From NCBI RefSeq assembly GCF_003865375.1, contig NZ_RQVS01000011.1, positions 41,530-105,529 on the forward strand: 64,000 nt of DNA, written 5' to 3'. A program made the translations under genes and the position numbers. Shown here piece after piece: positions 54,517 to 63,883 of the stretch. Position 1 is the first letter of the stretch. Every line of letters begins with the position of its first letter. Origin of the DNA: Gulosibacter macacae. GTDB taxonomy: Bacteria; Actinomycetota; Actinomycetes; Actinomycetales; Microbacteriaceae. The notes beneath the pieces were generated by a model that was given only the letters and a program-made list of their open reading frames with translations, did not search any database and was not told the origin of the DNA.

Positions 54517-57500
54517 TCACAACGACGGTCTATCAACGCGCGGGAAGCGGCCTCCGTCAGGTTCACTCCTCGAAGGATCGTCAAGACGCTTCGCGCGCAC
54601 CTCGGCTGCCCTACGGGTTTCGTCAGCGCGAGTTTCCGCCTGCACAGCACGCTCATGGATCAGTTGCACGGCTTCGTCTGGCGGAAGCGCATCGAGTTGG
54701 GCAAGGTAGTGGCGATCCCGTGTCGCCTGCTCGCGCAGATTCTTGACCCGCGCGGCGACCACATCTGGACGGCGGTTCCCAAGTACCCGCTCGTACAGCG
54801 CCGTATGTTCTCGCGAATGCCGCCCGGCGATCTCCTTCGCGATCTGGTGGGTCTTCGCGGCTTCCGCGCGTGCTTCGATGATCTCGGGTGCGTGGTAGGC
54901 CTGGTGCTGGGCGGCTGCCTCGGCCCACGCGAGGAGGCCACTCTCGCTGTGCGGAATGCTCTGCCATCTGCCGTGCACGATGCACTCTGCCGCCTCGCGG
55001 CGGGCGTCTGCGCCTTTCGCGGTGCGGGTAGCCGAGCGCTTACGGAAACGGGGCGCGTTCGCTTTGGCGCGGTGTGCCGCGTATGCGGCCTGCTCCGCGG
55101 CCAGGAACTCGGCACCGTCCGTAGCTGCATCCTGGGCCAGCGATTCCACGGCATTCGCGAGAAGTGCGGCAACCTTCGCGTCGGCAGCTTCCGCCAGATC
55201 GCGCTGCGGCTCGTACTCGACCTTGTGTCGCTCGGACTGGTCATGCAACCTGGCGGCTGCCGAGACCCAGTGCTCTCGCTCCGCATCGGCCTTCGTGATC
55301 CGCTCGACGATCCGGTCGCGCTCCGCACTCACGATCGACACAGGCCCCTCCAAGACGAGGTCTGCAACGGCCTGGCGGGCGCGTTGGGTGGCGTCTTCCA
55401 GGCCGCGGTCGGCACGGTCTCGAGTGAGTGCTTCGACGAACTGCTGCTTCGCGTCGTCAAGGTCGGTGGCGACGACATGCAGGGTGTTCGTCTCGCGGCC
55501 GCGGGTCATGCCGACGTAGACGCCAGCGGCATCGAGTCCGTCGGAGAGCAACGTGTGCGAAGAGCCCACGGTCGCGCCCTGGACGCCGTAGGCGGTGAGC
55601 GCATAAGCCAGATGCACATCCTCGATCACGTACTCCGCGGGCAATGTCAAGGTGCGCTGCTGCTTCCGACCGTTGACGGTCTCCACGACGTTCAGCGCGC
55701 CATCGTCGCCCACGCGCTGCACCGTCCAGATCTGCCGGTTAGCAACGCCGAGCGTGCTTTCATTCCGGCGGGTCTGGATCATATCTCCGGCACCAATCGG
55801 GAGTCCGTCGTTACCGAACACTGTTCGCACGTCGTCGACCTCACCGAGTTCGACGCGCTCGGCGCGGATGCGTTCGTTCAACGCCCACGCTTCATCGTTC
55901 GTGGCGGCGGTGACCGCGTCCTCCGGGCTCACAGTCTTTGCGATGGCCTCCTGCATGCCGTCGTCGCTCTCGTGCAGCTCGATGAGCCCGAGCGCGTTGA
56001 GCTGGTCGAAGATCGCGGCGGGGTTGCGGCCGCGCCGCAGGTCGAGAGTGAGAACCGCATAAGCGTCATCAGTGAAGCGGTGCAGGCTGGTCATGTCCAC
56101 GACTGCGGGAGTGAGGCGGGCGGCGAAGTCGAGCACACCACCGCGCCCGACCGCGGGGAGTTGCGCACGGTCGCCGATGAGCGCGATGGTCGCGCCGGCT
56201 TCGTCGGCGATGCGCAGCAGGGCGAGGGCGCTGTCTTGATCGAGCATGCCTGCTTCGTCGACGACGATTCGCTCACCCTTCGCGAGCCGTGCCTCCGTCA
56301 CTGGCCCCCGGTAGGTTCTGCCGGTTTCGGGGTCAGTGTCACCGGGCCGTAGGCGCGTCCATACGCCGTCGCTATTCCACCGGAATCCGTGCGCGTAGAC
56401 GAGCGCCGCAACGGAGTCGGTAGGGATGCCAAGTTCTTGGGCTGCGACGTCGGCGGCCTTCTTCGTCGGCGTCACGACTCGCGTCGAGCGGCCCTCCGCC
56501 GTCGCGGCAGCGATGGCAGTCTTAAGCATCGTGGTCTTGCCCGACCCGGCCGCGCCTTCGATCACGACGAGCGGGTTGGCGGATGCGACGGCGGAGGCTG
56601 CGCGTTCCTGATGGTCATCCAGCCCCGCCCGCGCAGCGAGCTGTTGGACATCCGGGGCAGGCTCGATGGACCTCTCCGCGCGTGCGGTGAGCAGGTCGCG
56701 CAGCTCCGTCTCTGCCGCAACCACTCGCAGCGATGTGAGATGCGCGAGGTGTTCCGGTGTCGGTGCACCGGGCGAGAGCACGGAGAAGCAATCCTCCGCC
56801 GCAAGCTGAGTCGCGAGTTGCACGAACTCGCGCAAGTCAGTTGGTTCGGCTTGCACGCCATGCTCCGTCATTATCCTCGTGACCTGCTCGCGCACGGTGT
56901 GCACTGTCCACGCCGACGCTCCTGCGGCGCAGCGGTCGAGCGCACGCGTTGCGACCTCTTCGATGTGCAGCTCACTCAGCGTGACAGATGCATCGCGCCG
57001 TGCCCGGGGCAGGTCCGATGTATAGCCGGCGTCTTCGAGCTCGGTGCGCCAGCCGGCTTCGCTGCCAAGCACGGTGGGCTTCTTGCCCGGTCGCTCGTGC
57101 TCCCACGCCTTCGCCTTCAATCTCGCCCGCACTACTGAGCCGGGCTCCTCGCCCGGATGGGCGGCTTCCCACTCGGCTTCAAATCGGGCGAGGTTACGTT
57201 CGACCTGCGCACCTCGCTTCGACATCACGGCGTTGAAGGGCTCCAGCTCTGTCACCTCACCGGTTGCCGGGTCGAGGGTGAGACCGTGGCGATCGAGCAC
57301 GGTGGAAAGCTGCGGGTGCGCGGCAATGACCGCTGTGCCGAGCGCACGGATCGCGCCCTGCTGCTTCAACAGCGCCGCAGTGTCGAGGCCGCGCCACTTG
57401 CCTGCGGCGTGGACGCGAGTGCCGATCTGGAAGTGGATGTGTCGGTGCGGATCGCCCGCCCGGCTGGTCTTGTGGGCGACTGTGACGGTCTGCAACTGCT

Positions 57501-57951
57501 GCACCGGCAGGATCTCGCGTGCGTTCCGCGGACCGACCCGGGTCACGGAGTGCTCGGCGAGCCAGCGGCGAATCTCCTCTGCCGCATCCTGCTGCGCCGC
57601 ATCGAGCGCGTCAGACACTTCCGGATACAAAGCAGCGGCGATCGAGAGCGACTTCGGCGCGTTGATGACCATCTCCGCAAAGCGCGGCGACTCCTTCGAT
57701 CTGTCGCTTGCCGCTCGGGGTGTTCCCATCGATGTGCCGGTGATCGGATCGGTCCAGTCGACCCAGGCCGCGTAGCCTTCCGGATCGAGCGTTCTCGTTT
57801 CGATGATTTCACCGTCGTGGCCGCTCACGGCGAACTCGGCGAGCGCGGTACCGCCCTCCAGGTAGTACTCGTCGGCGGTCGATCTGTCCGACTCCAGGTA
57901 GCGGCGCGCTGCGGCACCGGTGCCGCGGAACAGGATCACGCCGCCCTTCAT
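54517..57951 (-). CDS. MobF-family relaxase with helicase domain (TraA/TrwC-like)
   Basis: A 1144-residue conjugative relaxase. The N-terminal domain MKGGVILFRGTGAAARRYLE has KSLSIAAALYP and the metal-binding three-His motif GDPHRHIHFQIG. A TraI-type helicase follows, with IEGAAGSGKTTMLKTA (Walker A) and IVVDEAGMLDQDSAL (Walker B), then YALTAYGVQGATVGSSH near the end of the motor. The C-terminus is rich in helices. The start is ATG at 57951 with GGAGG eight bases upstream. It would nick at an oriT and unwind the strand; no secretion genes accompany it. Confidence 0.9.
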   Translation of the reverse strand: MKGGVILFRGTGAAARRYLESDRSTADEYYLEGGTALAEFAVSGHDGEIIETRTLDPEGYAAWVDWTDPITGTSMGTPRAASDRSKESPRFAEMVINAPKSLSIAAALYPEVSDALDAAQQDAAEEIRRWLAEHSVTRVGPRNAREILPVQQLQTVTVAHKTSRAGDPHRHIHFQIGTRVHAAGKWRGLDTAALLKQQGAIRALGTAVIAAHPQLSTVLDRHGLTLDPATGEVTELEPFNAVMSKRGAQVERNLARFEAEWEAAHPGEEPGSVVRARLKAKAWEHERPGKKPTVLGSEAGWRTELEDAGYTSDLPRARRDASVTLSELHIEEVATRALDRCAAGASAWTVHTVREQVTRIMTEHGVQAEPTDLREFVQLATQLAAEDCFSVLSPGAPTPEHLAHLTSLRVVAAETELRDLLTARAERSIEPAPDVQQLAARAGLDDHQERAASAVASANPLVVIEGAAGSGKTTMLKTAIAAATAEGRSTRVVTPTKKAADVAAQELGIPTDSVAALVYAHGFRWNSDGVWTRLRPGDTDPETGRTYRGPVTEARLAKGERIVVDEAGMLDQDSALALLRIADEAGATIALIGDRAQLPAVGRGGVLDFAARLTPAVVDMTSLHRFTDDAYAVLTLDLRRGRNPAAIFDQLNALGLIELHESDDGMQEAIAKTVSPEDAVTAATNDEAWALNERIRAERVELGEVDDVRTVFGNDGLPIGAGDMIQTRRNESTLGVANRQIWTVQRVGDDGALNVVETVNGRKQQRTLTLPAEYVIEDVHLAYALTAYGVQGATVGSSHTLLSDGLDAAGVYVGMTRGRETNTLHVVATDLDDAKQQFVEALTRDRADRGLEDATQRARQAVADLVLEGPVSIVSAERDRIVERITKADAEREHWVSAAARLHDQSERHKVEYEPQRDLAEAADAKVAALLANAVESLAQDAATDGAEFLAAEQAAYAAHRAKANAPRFRKRSATRTAKGADARREAAECIVHGRWQSIPHSESGLLAWAEAAAQHQAYHAPEIIEARAEAAKTHQIAKEIAGRHSREHTALYERVLGNRRPDVVAARVKNLREQATRDRHYLAQLDALPPDEAVQLIHERAVQAETRADETRRAAEVRAKRLDDPSRSEPDGGRFPRVDRPSL

Positions 57952-58512
57952 CTCGGGCCTCCTCACGAGTCGTCTCATGAAGGAGGTGCGCACGCCCCAC
58001 CATCGGTGGCATACGTCCATGAATCAGTTGTCGGGCAGGAGGGAATCGAGAGGCGGCGTCTCACAGGCGTGAGTTTCTCGGAGCCGCGGGGCGTAATGAG
58101 GATCGCGCTGGGCATCGCAGCAGCTTCTGCGATTGGCAATGCGGAGCGCTGGTCAGAATGCGACGAAGCGGAGGGTCAGCTCCCAGGGGGGGTTTCACGG
58201 TCCGGGAAAATTTCCACCACCGTCCGGAGCCCCCGCGGCGTCCCAACAGTTGGGAGGCCGGCAACTGAGCGTTCCGGCTCGGCAATCACGGTGGCGGCAA
58301 TTTGCCGGAACCGCGGGGTGCCGATTCGGCCCGCCCGTACCGGGGCATTCTACGGTGGTGCCGAATCGACACCACCGCGGTTTTCCCCCTCGCGGCGAGC
58401 AGAAAGCCTGTTCGGCCAGCCCACGCAGACATGACTGCAGTGCAAGTACCGTAGCTCACTCTGACAGGTACGGCAAGCGATCGGCCAGCACATCCGGGCA
58501 CACTCCCAGCCT
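57952..58512. other. Gene-free segment, candidate oriT region
   Basis: The 561 bases between the relaxase start and the integrase end contain several inverted repeats: tcccaac-a-gttggga (58241-58255), gttccggc/gccggaac (58271/58304) and cggtggtg/caccaccg (58353/58370, followed by gcggtttt). I see no gene. Relaxase target sites usually lie upstream of the relaxase gene and consist of such repeats. Confidence 0.45.
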
Positions 58513-59757
58513 TCACAGCAGATCGCTACCGAGGCTGCTGCCCGCGGTGCCGAGCATCGCGGTGAACGCGTCGTCCATGATGTCGGCGGTGACGGGGTCG
58601 ACCATCTCGGCGGTGACGACGTAGTTGCTGCGGGTGACCTGCTCGTTCGCGTGACCGAGCAGGCGCGAGGCGAGGGTGATGCCTGCTGCGGCGTCGATGA
58701 TCGTCGCGGTGGTGCGGCGGAAGATGTGCGTCGAAAACTCGGTCGGATCGATGCCCGCTCGCCGCAGGCCTTCGGCGTTGTCGTCCACGAAGGTGCGGAG
58801 CAGTCGCTCGTAGTTGCTGACGCTGAGCGGTCGGCCGGTCTTGGTCGAGAACAGGAACGCCTCTGGGTCGCGATCAGCGGTCGCGAGTTGACGGCGGATC
58901 GCGGCGGCGGAGAAGCTCGGCAGCGCAACCCGGCGCTTCTGCCTCGAGCGCTTCGGGGTGTTCTTCCGATACAGCCCATTCGCCTTGCTCTGTTTGATGG
59001 TGCCGGCGATCAGCACCGTCGCGGGACGTGAGGTCACATCCACATCGCAGCGGCGCAGGCCGAGCACCTCACCGATGCGGGCGCTGGTGCCGATCATGAT
59101 CCACATCACATGCTCCAGCACCGCGACGTTCGGGCGCGGTCCGTACCCGTCGCCGTCTTTGCGCCAGTCGTGGATGAGGCTCTGCACCACCATCACCTGC
59201 GCGGGGTTCAGCACCGATTCCTTCTTCTCCGGCAGCGGCAGCCGCCTCGCGTCGCGGATCGGATTCGCGGTGAGTACCTCGTGCTCGATGCCGGTCTGGC
59301 ACACCTGTGAGAGCACGCTCCTGGCGCGTCTTGCGGCAGACAGCGACTTCTGCTCGCGGATCGACTGGAGGATGCGGTTGCAGCGCAGCACGCTGAGATC
59401 CTTCAGCGGCAGGTTGCCGCAGGCGGGGTTCACGACGTGTCTGATGGTCGAGCGGTAGGACTCCATTGTGGTGTCCTCGACGGTCTGCGACTGCTCCTTC
59501 TCGTAGACGAACACCTCGCAGGCCTGGGCGATCGTGGCGTCCAGGGCGAGCACGGGGCCGACGGTGCGGTAGCGGATGTCCTCGGCCTGCTTCGCAAGCC
59601 CCGTGCGCGCCTCATCCTCGGTACCGCCGATCGATTTCAGTCGGCGCAGCTCGCCGATCTCGTCGCGCATCTTCGCGGTGGCCTGCACGCGTCCGGAGGC
59701 GAGGGTGCGGATCTGGATCGCGCCGATCTCGCCGGGTTCCAGTCTCGGTCTAGCCAT
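58513..59757 (-). CDS. int: Tyrosine recombinase (integrase)
   Basis: A 414-residue phage-type integrase. An N-terminal arm-binding domain, a SAM-like core-binding domain (VEDTTMESYRSTIRHVVNPA) and the catalytic domain with TSARIGEVLGLR (Arg I), THIFRRTTATII (HxxR) and LLGHANEQVTRSNYV (His and nucleophile Tyr). ATG at 59757 overlaps the Xis-like gene by eight bases. It lies 380 bases from tRNA-Gln, the usual position for an element integrated there. Confidence 0.95.
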   Translation of the reverse strand: MARPRLEPGEIGAIQIRTLASGRVQATAKMRDEIGELRRLKSIGGTEDEARTGLAKQAEDIRYRTVGPVLALDATIAQACEVFVYEKEQSQTVEDTTMESYRSTIRHVVNPACGNLPLKDLSVLRCNRILQSIREQKSLSAARRARSVLSQVCQTGIEHEVLTANPIRDARRLPLPEKKESVLNPAQVMVVQSLIHDWRKDGDGYGPRPNVAVLEHVMWIMIGTSARIGEVLGLRRCDVDVTSRPATVLIAGTIKQSKANGLYRKNTPKRSRQKRRVALPSFSAAAIRRQLATADRDPEAFLFSTKTGRPLSVSNYERLLRTFVDDNAEGLRRAGIDPTEFSTHIFRRTTATIIDAAAGITLASRLLGHANEQVTRSNYVVTAEMVDPVTADIMDDAFTAMLGTAGSSLGSDLL

Positions 59758-59941
59758 GGCGCACCAGCTCCTGGAACCAGGCGAGCACCTCGGGGCGCAG
59801 ATAGCGCACGTGACGCCCGACACGACGGAACGGCGGCCCGCTGTTCGTCTGCCGCCACTCCTCGACGGTGCGCGGCGAGACCTGCAGCAGCTCGGCGACC
59901 TGCTCGCCGGTCATGATCAGGGGCTCGTTCCGGGTGTCCAT
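59750..59941 (-). CDS. xis: Excisionase-like HTH protein (Xis)
   Basis: A 63-residue protein with a MerR-type winged helix: MTGEQVAELLQVSPRTVEEW, GPPFRRVGRHVRYLRPEVLA. It overlaps the integrase start and probably directs the recombinase toward excision. ATG at 59941 is chosen because longer frames add residues with no similarity. Confidence 0.85.
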   Translation of the reverse strand: MDTRNEPLIMTGEQVAELLQVSPRTVEEWRQTNSGPPFRRVGRHVRYLRPEVLAWFQELVRHG

Positions 59942-60041
59942 ACCCCATAGGTGCGCACGCCACACCGCAGCCGTTGCGGCCAGCGCGTGGGCGACACGGC
60001 ACAACCCGTGCCACGTCTCGGCGAATGCCGTCGAAATAGGG

Positions 60042-60065
60042 TTTTGGACCCCGTTTAGGACCCCG
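60042..60065. promoter_or_regulatory. Right arm-type integrase/Xis sites
   Basis: Two adjacent 12-base units, ttttggaccccg and tttaggaccccg, about 70 bases inside the right end. They match the three units near the left end in the same orientation. Confidence 0.65.
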
Positions 60066-60095
60066 CTGCCGGTTTTCGAGTGACCAGGAACCATG

Positions 60096-60130
60096 AAACT
60101 CCTCCGATTCCCGCGGAATCTGAGGAGTTT
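60096..60130 (-). terminator. Element-borne terminator after tRNA-Gln
   Basis: The arms aaactcctc/gaggagttt and gattcc/ggaatc, with one mismatch between them and a 3-base loop, make a 16-bp hairpin four bases past the tRNA 3' end. It replaces the original terminator left at the other end of the element. Confidence 0.7.
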
Positions 60131-60134
60131 TGCG

Positions 60135-60206
60135 CTGGGGTACCTGGACTCGAACCAAGAACAACTGAACCAGAATCAGCCGTGTTGCCAATTACACCAT
60201 ACCCCA
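60135..60206 (-). tRNA. tRNA-Gln (anticodon CTG), integration target
   Basis: The reverse strand folds as a cloverleaf: acceptor TGGGGTA/TACCCCA, D-arm GTGT/ACAC, anticodon stem GCTGA/TCAGT with loop TTCTGGT (anticodon CTG), T-arm CTTGG/CCAGG. CCA is not encoded. The 3' part (60137-60168) is the direct repeat shared with the left end, so the gene is now part chromosome and part element. Confidence 0.97.
60137..60168. repeat. Right attachment site (32-bp direct repeat)
   Basis: Identical to 36104-36135 and contained in tRNA-Gln from the anticodon stem to the acceptor stem. Confidence 0.95.
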
Positions 60207-60285
60207 AGGGCCCGTAGGCACCATGGAAGCCTAACAAATGCGGGAGGGAAACGCTAATCCAAATATCCAGCCGGGACAGCCGATC

Positions 60286-60291
60286 TATGCT
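60286..60291 (+). promoter_or_regulatory. -10 element of probable leaderless transcript
   Basis: TATGCT lies seven bases before the GTG at 60299, which is the start that gives the typical N-terminus MSYPPNQQPW. The two upstream ATGs (60287, 60293) overlap or adjoin the box and are less likely. Confidence 0.45.
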
Positions 60292-60298
60292 CATGATT

Positions 60299-60805
60299 GT
60301 GAGCTACCCACCGAACCAACAGCCCTGGCCGCCGCAGGGTGACCCCAATCAGGGCCAGCCGCAGCCCGGGCAGCCATACGCCGGTCCGCCCTACCCCGGT
60401 CAGCCCTACGCCGGTCAGGCCTACCCTGGGCAGCCCTACCCCGGGCAGCCCTCTGCAGGTCCGCAATTTCAGGGACCTCATCCCGGTCAGCCTTATCGGG
60501 GTCAGCAGTTCGGCACTCCCGCGAACCCAGATGCCGGTACCGGTCTCGCCATCGGCTCGATCGCAGTTTCGGTCGTCGCGGTCATCCTCATGTTTGCGGA
60601 TTTCATCTCGTCGATGCCCGCGCTCATCGTTGCGCTCGGGGCACTGTTCATGGGCCGTCAAGCACAGAAGCAACGTGGCCGTCCGGGTGGTCTACCGCTC
60701 GCCGCCATCATCGTTTCGACCGTGGCCCTCGCCATTTACCTGGTCGTCATGCTGGTTACGATCGCGTTCGGCGTTGGCGGGCTTCTCGAGCTTATGCGTG
60801 GCTAG
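60299..60805 (+). CDS. Proline-rich membrane protein, function unknown
   Basis: A 168-residue protein. The first 80 residues consist of Pro/Gly/Gln/Tyr repeats of the type PGQPYAGPPY and PGQPYPGQPS; then come hydrophobic segments (LAIGSIAVSVVAVILMFADF; MPALIVALGALFMG; LAAIIVSTVALAIYLVVML). This layout is common in actinobacterial DUF4190-like proteins. The start is GTG at 60299. Confidence 0.75.
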   Translation: MSYPPNQQPWPPQGDPNQGQPQPGQPYAGPPYPGQPYAGQAYPGQPYPGQPSAGPQFQGPHPGQPYRGQQFGTPANPDAGTGLAIGSIAVSVVAVILMFADFISSMPALIVALGALFMGRQAQKQRGRPGGLPLAAIIVSTVALAIYLVVMLVTIAFGVGGLLELMRG

Positions 60806-60807
60806 TA

Positions 60808-60828
60808 GTGCTTCGAGGGCCCCAGCAC
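60808..60828. repeat. Dispersed repeat copy, gtgcttcgagggccccagcac
   Basis: A copy with two changes relative to the main form, two bases past the stop codon of the proline-rich protein and facing a convergent gene. Confidence 0.65.
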
Positions 60829-60838
60829 ACGGTGGGAG

Positions 60839-61330
60839 CTAGCGAGTAGCCGACCACCAGACCGTCACGGCAAGCGCGGCCGCAGCGAGTACAAGCACGC
60901 CCCAGCGGCGCATCCAGCTCACCTGTGCGAACACGAGCGAGAGCCCGCCGAACAGCAGCACTGGGATGAGCAGGGTCACCCACCACACGACCGTGGCCTC
61001 GAGCGTCAGGAGCATTGTCGCCGTGAGCACGATCACGATTGCCGGGATGAGCGCCACCGCACCAAGGAGCACCACGGCGTAGCGATGCCAGCCGCGCCGC
61101 TCCCGCAGAAACCCGAGCGGTGCATCCACGATGAACGCCCAGAGTGTCGTCACGCCGAGTATCTGCAACAGCCGCTGCGCCCAATACGCCCCCGACCACT
61201 GCGACTGCTCAAACGCGACGAAGATCATGAACGCGGCCGCCACGATCGTGGTCACGACGGCAGCCATCGCGCTGGCCCCAGCGATCTCCCGCAGGGTCAG
61301 CGGCCGCTTGGCAATCGCATCCTCAGTCAT
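60839..61330 (-). CDS. Small integral membrane protein, function unknown
   Basis: A 163-residue protein with four hydrophobic helices (AMAAVVTTIVAAAFMIFVAF; QILGVTTLWAFIVDAPLGF; YAVVLLGAVALIPAIVIVLT; VVWWVTLLIPVLLFGGLSLV). The ATG at 61330 shares one base with the TGA of the upstream flavoprotein gene (TGATG), so both are probably co-translated. No family is recognised. Confidence 0.75.
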   Translation of the reverse strand: MTEDAIAKRPLTLREIAGASAMAAVVTTIVAAAFMIFVAFEQSQWSGAYWAQRLLQILGVTTLWAFIVDAPLGFLRERRGWHRYAVVLLGAVALIPAIVIVLTATMLLTLEATVVWWVTLLIPVLLFGGLSLVFAQVSWMRRWGVLVLAAAALAVTVWWSATR

Positions 61331-62280
61331 CAAAACCCGGTCGCGTCGCGGTGCGCGGCAATTGCCGTGCGCGCGCCCTTGCCCGCCGAGATAATGAGCA
61401 CCTCAGGGCCGGGCGCGGTGAGTTCACCGGTTGCGTAAAGGCCCTGCACGCGCGTGCGACCGAAGTTATCAGCGACAACCAGGCCCTCAGCATCGCGATC
61501 GGGCTGCAGGTCATCGTCAAGGAAGCCGAGCTGTGCCTCGAAACCGGGCAACACAAATGCCGCCTCAACCGGCGTCACTTCGCCATCGACAGTACGGATG
61601 CCGGTGAGATCAGCCCGCTCTCCCACGACATCGTCGATCTCGCGGCGGTCGACGACCACGCCAAGCTCGCGCAGGCGCGCCGCATCGTCTTCAGGCACCT
61701 GCTCCTCGCTCGCAAAGAGCGTGACATGCGAGCCGATGCGCACGAGCTGCGCGGCGCGATACGCGAGCGTCTTCGCGCCCTTCACACCGAACACGGCAAT
61801 GCGCGCATCCTGTTTGTTCCAGGCATCGCACACGACGCACGAGTGGATGCAGGTGCCGTAGAACGCGCGTAGCATCGGGAACGGCGGGAAGAGTTCTTTG
61901 AGACCGGTTGCCACGATGACGCGATCGGCACCGACGACCCGGTCGGGGGTGCCGCGCACGCCCTTCGCTTCGACCACGAACCCTGTGCCCTCGCGGCGCA
62001 CCCGGGTGACATTCGCGAACTGCACCTCGGCGTTGTCGTAGTGCTCGACCGATTCGCGGCCAGCGGCGCGCAACTCGTTCGGGGGCACGTTGTCGCGCGA
62101 GAGGAAGCCGTGGGCTTCCATCGTGGCCGAGTGCCGGGGTCGGTTACCGTCGAGCACGAGCACCCGGCGCAGCTGGCGGGCGAGGATGAGGGCAGCCTGG
62201 AGTCCCGCGGGACCGCCGCCGACGATGACGACGTCGTAGTGCTCGCCGGTGGCGGGCATGGGTGCGGTGGGCGTGGTCAT
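61330..62280 (-). CDS. Thioredoxin-reductase-like FAD/NAD(P) oxidoreductase
   Basis: A 316-residue flavoprotein. YDVVIVGGGPAGLQAALILA binds FAD; HSCVVCDAW has a CxxC pair at the TrxR disulfide position, with VV in place of the usual AT; RIAVFGVKGAKTLAYRAAQL is the NAD(P) domain (with GVKGAK instead of GGGDSA); GLYATGELTAP is the second FAD motif. The changed NAD(P) motif resembles bacilliredoxin-reductase or ferredoxin-type relatives rather than classic TrxB. The ATG at 62280 has AGAAAGG upstream. Confidence 0.85.
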   Translation of the reverse strand: MTTPTAPMPATGEHYDVVIVGGGPAGLQAALILARQLRRVLVLDGNRPRHSATMEAHGFLSRDNVPPNELRAAGRESVEHYDNAEVQFANVTRVRREGTGFVVEAKGVRGTPDRVVGADRVIVATGLKELFPPFPMLRAFYGTCIHSCVVCDAWNKQDARIAVFGVKGAKTLAYRAAQLVRIGSHVTLFASEEQVPEDDAARLRELGVVVDRREIDDVVGERADLTGIRTVDGEVTPVEAAFVLPGFEAQLGFLDDDLQPDRDAEGLVVADNFGRTRVQGLYATGELTAPGPEVLIISAGKGARTAIAAHRDATGF

Positions 62281-62371
62281 CGCGCGGGGCCTTTCTGCGG
62301 GGTGGGTGTGGGTGGGGTGGAGGGAGTCTCGATACGCGGCTACGCCGCTACTCGACCAACCATGGCGAAGC

Positions 62372-63883
62372 TCAGCTGAGGCGGTCGCGCAGGCGCTCGA
62401 GGCGGGCGATCGACTCCTCGCGACCGAGCAGTTCCATCGACTCGAACAGCGGCGGCGACACGCGCTGACCCGACAGCGCCACGCGCGCCGGGCCAAACGC
62501 GAGGCGCGGCTTGATCTCGAGTTCGTCGATGAGCTTCGCGCGCATCCCCGCCTCAATCGCCTCAGTCGTCCATTCCTCAACGCCCGCGAGCGCCTCGATC
62601 GAGGCAGCGAGCACCTCAGCCGAGCCGTCCTTGAGCGTCTTCATTGCATCCTCGGCGTAGTCGAGCTCAGCCGTCGGCGTGAACAGGAACGCCAGCAGCC
62701 CCGGCGCCTCGCCAAGGAGCGTCATGCGCTCCTGCACGAGCGGCGCGACCGCGTGCACGAGGCCACGCTGGTCAGCGGTGATCGGCGTCGCCACGACGCC
62801 GGCACGCTCCAGGTAGGGCACCATGCGCTCAGCGAAGTCGTCGACATTGAGCATGCGCATGTGCTCGCCGTTGATCGCCTCGGCCTTCTTGAGATCAAAG
62901 CGCGCGGGGTTCGGGTTGACGTCTTCCACGTCAAACGCGGCAACCATCTCGTCCATCGTGAACACATCGCGGTCAGGCGCGATCGACCAACCGAGCAGTG
63001 CCAGGTAATTGAGCAGGCCCTCCGGCAGGAAACCGCGGTCGCGGTGGTGGAAGAGGTTCGACTCGGGGTCGCGCTTCGAGAGCTTCTTGTTTGCTTCACC
63101 CATGACGTAGGGCAGGTGACCAAAGCGCGGGATGAACTCGGCCACGCCCACCTCGAACAGTGCGTGATAGAGCGCGATCTGACGCGGCGTCGACGAGAGC
63201 AGGTCTTCACCGCGCAGCACGTGGGTGATGCCCATGAGCGCGTCGTCAACCGGGTTCACGAGCGTGTAGAGCGGCTTACCGTTCGGACGCACGACGACGA
63301 AGTCGGGGAACGAACCAGCCTTGAAGGTGATCTCACCGCGCACGAGGTCGTCGAATGAGAGGTCGGTGTCGGGCACGCGCAGGCGCAGGCTCGGCTCGCG
63401 GCCCTCGGCACGCAGGGCGGCGCGCTCGTCTTCGGTGAGATCGCGTTCGAAGTTGTCGTAGCCCTGGCGCGGGTCGCGGCCATTAGCGATATTGCGCGCC
63501 TCGATCTCTTCGGCGGTCGCGAACGACTCGTAGAGGTGGCCTGCATCCTTGAGCTTGTCGATGACGCCCTGGTAGATGTCGTCGCGCTGCGACTGGCGGT
63601 ACGGCTCGTGGGGTCCGCCGACGCCGACGCCCTCTTGCCAGTCGATGCCGAGCCAGCCGAGACCGTCGAGAATCATCTCGAAGCTCTCTTCCGAGTCACG
63701 CTCGGCGTCGGTGTCCTCGATGCGGAACACCATGGTGCCGCCAACGTGCTTCGCGTAGGCCCAGTTGAACAGGGCGGTGCGGATGAGCCCGACATGCGGG
63801 GTGCCCGTTGGCGAGGGGCAGAAGCGAACGCGGATATCAGAACCGGTGGCCGTGGAAACCGGCGCGAGGTGTGCAGTCGTCAT
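62372..63883 (-). CDS. gltX: Glutamate--tRNA ligase
   Basis: A 503-residue class I synthetase. [20 protein letters not shown] contains the HIGH motif (as HVGL), KLSKRD the KMSKS motif, and [20 protein letters not shown] precedes the helical anticodon-binding domain. It charges tRNA-Glu, and in bacteria lacking GlnRS also tRNA-Gln. The ATG at 63883 has GGAG seven bases upstream, next to a TAGGAT -10-like box. Beyond it up to the window edge (117 bases) there is no gene. Confidence 0.96.
   Translation of the reverse strand: MTTAHLAPVSTATGSDIRVRFCPSPTGTPHVGLIRTALFNWAYAKHVGGTMVFRIEDTDAERDSEESFEMILDGLGWLGIDWQEGVGVGGPHEPYRQSQRDDIYQGVIDKLKDAGHLYESFATAEEIEARNIANGRDPRQGYDNFERDLTEDERAALRAEGREPSLRLRVPDTDLSFDDLVRGEITFKAGSFPDFVVVRPNGKPLYTLVNPVDDALMGITHVLRGEDLLSSTPRQIALYHALFEVGVAEFIPRFGHLPYVMGEANKKLSKRDPESNLFHHRDRGFLPEGLLNYLALLGWSIAPDRDVFTMDEMVAAFDVEDVNPNPARFDLKKAEAINGEHMRMLNVDDFAERMVPYLERAGVVATPITADQRGLVHAVAPLVQERMTLLGEAPGLLAFLFTPTAELDYAEDAMKTLKDGSAEVLAASIEALAGVEEWTTEAIEAGMRAKLIDELEIKPRLAFGPARVALSGQRVSPPLFESMELLGREESIARLERLRDRLS

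Noticed and set aside
58353..58385. Rho-independent terminator for a plus-strand gene (hairpin followed by tttt)
   Set aside because: No plus-strand gene ends here; the repeat is better counted with the candidate oriT or control region.
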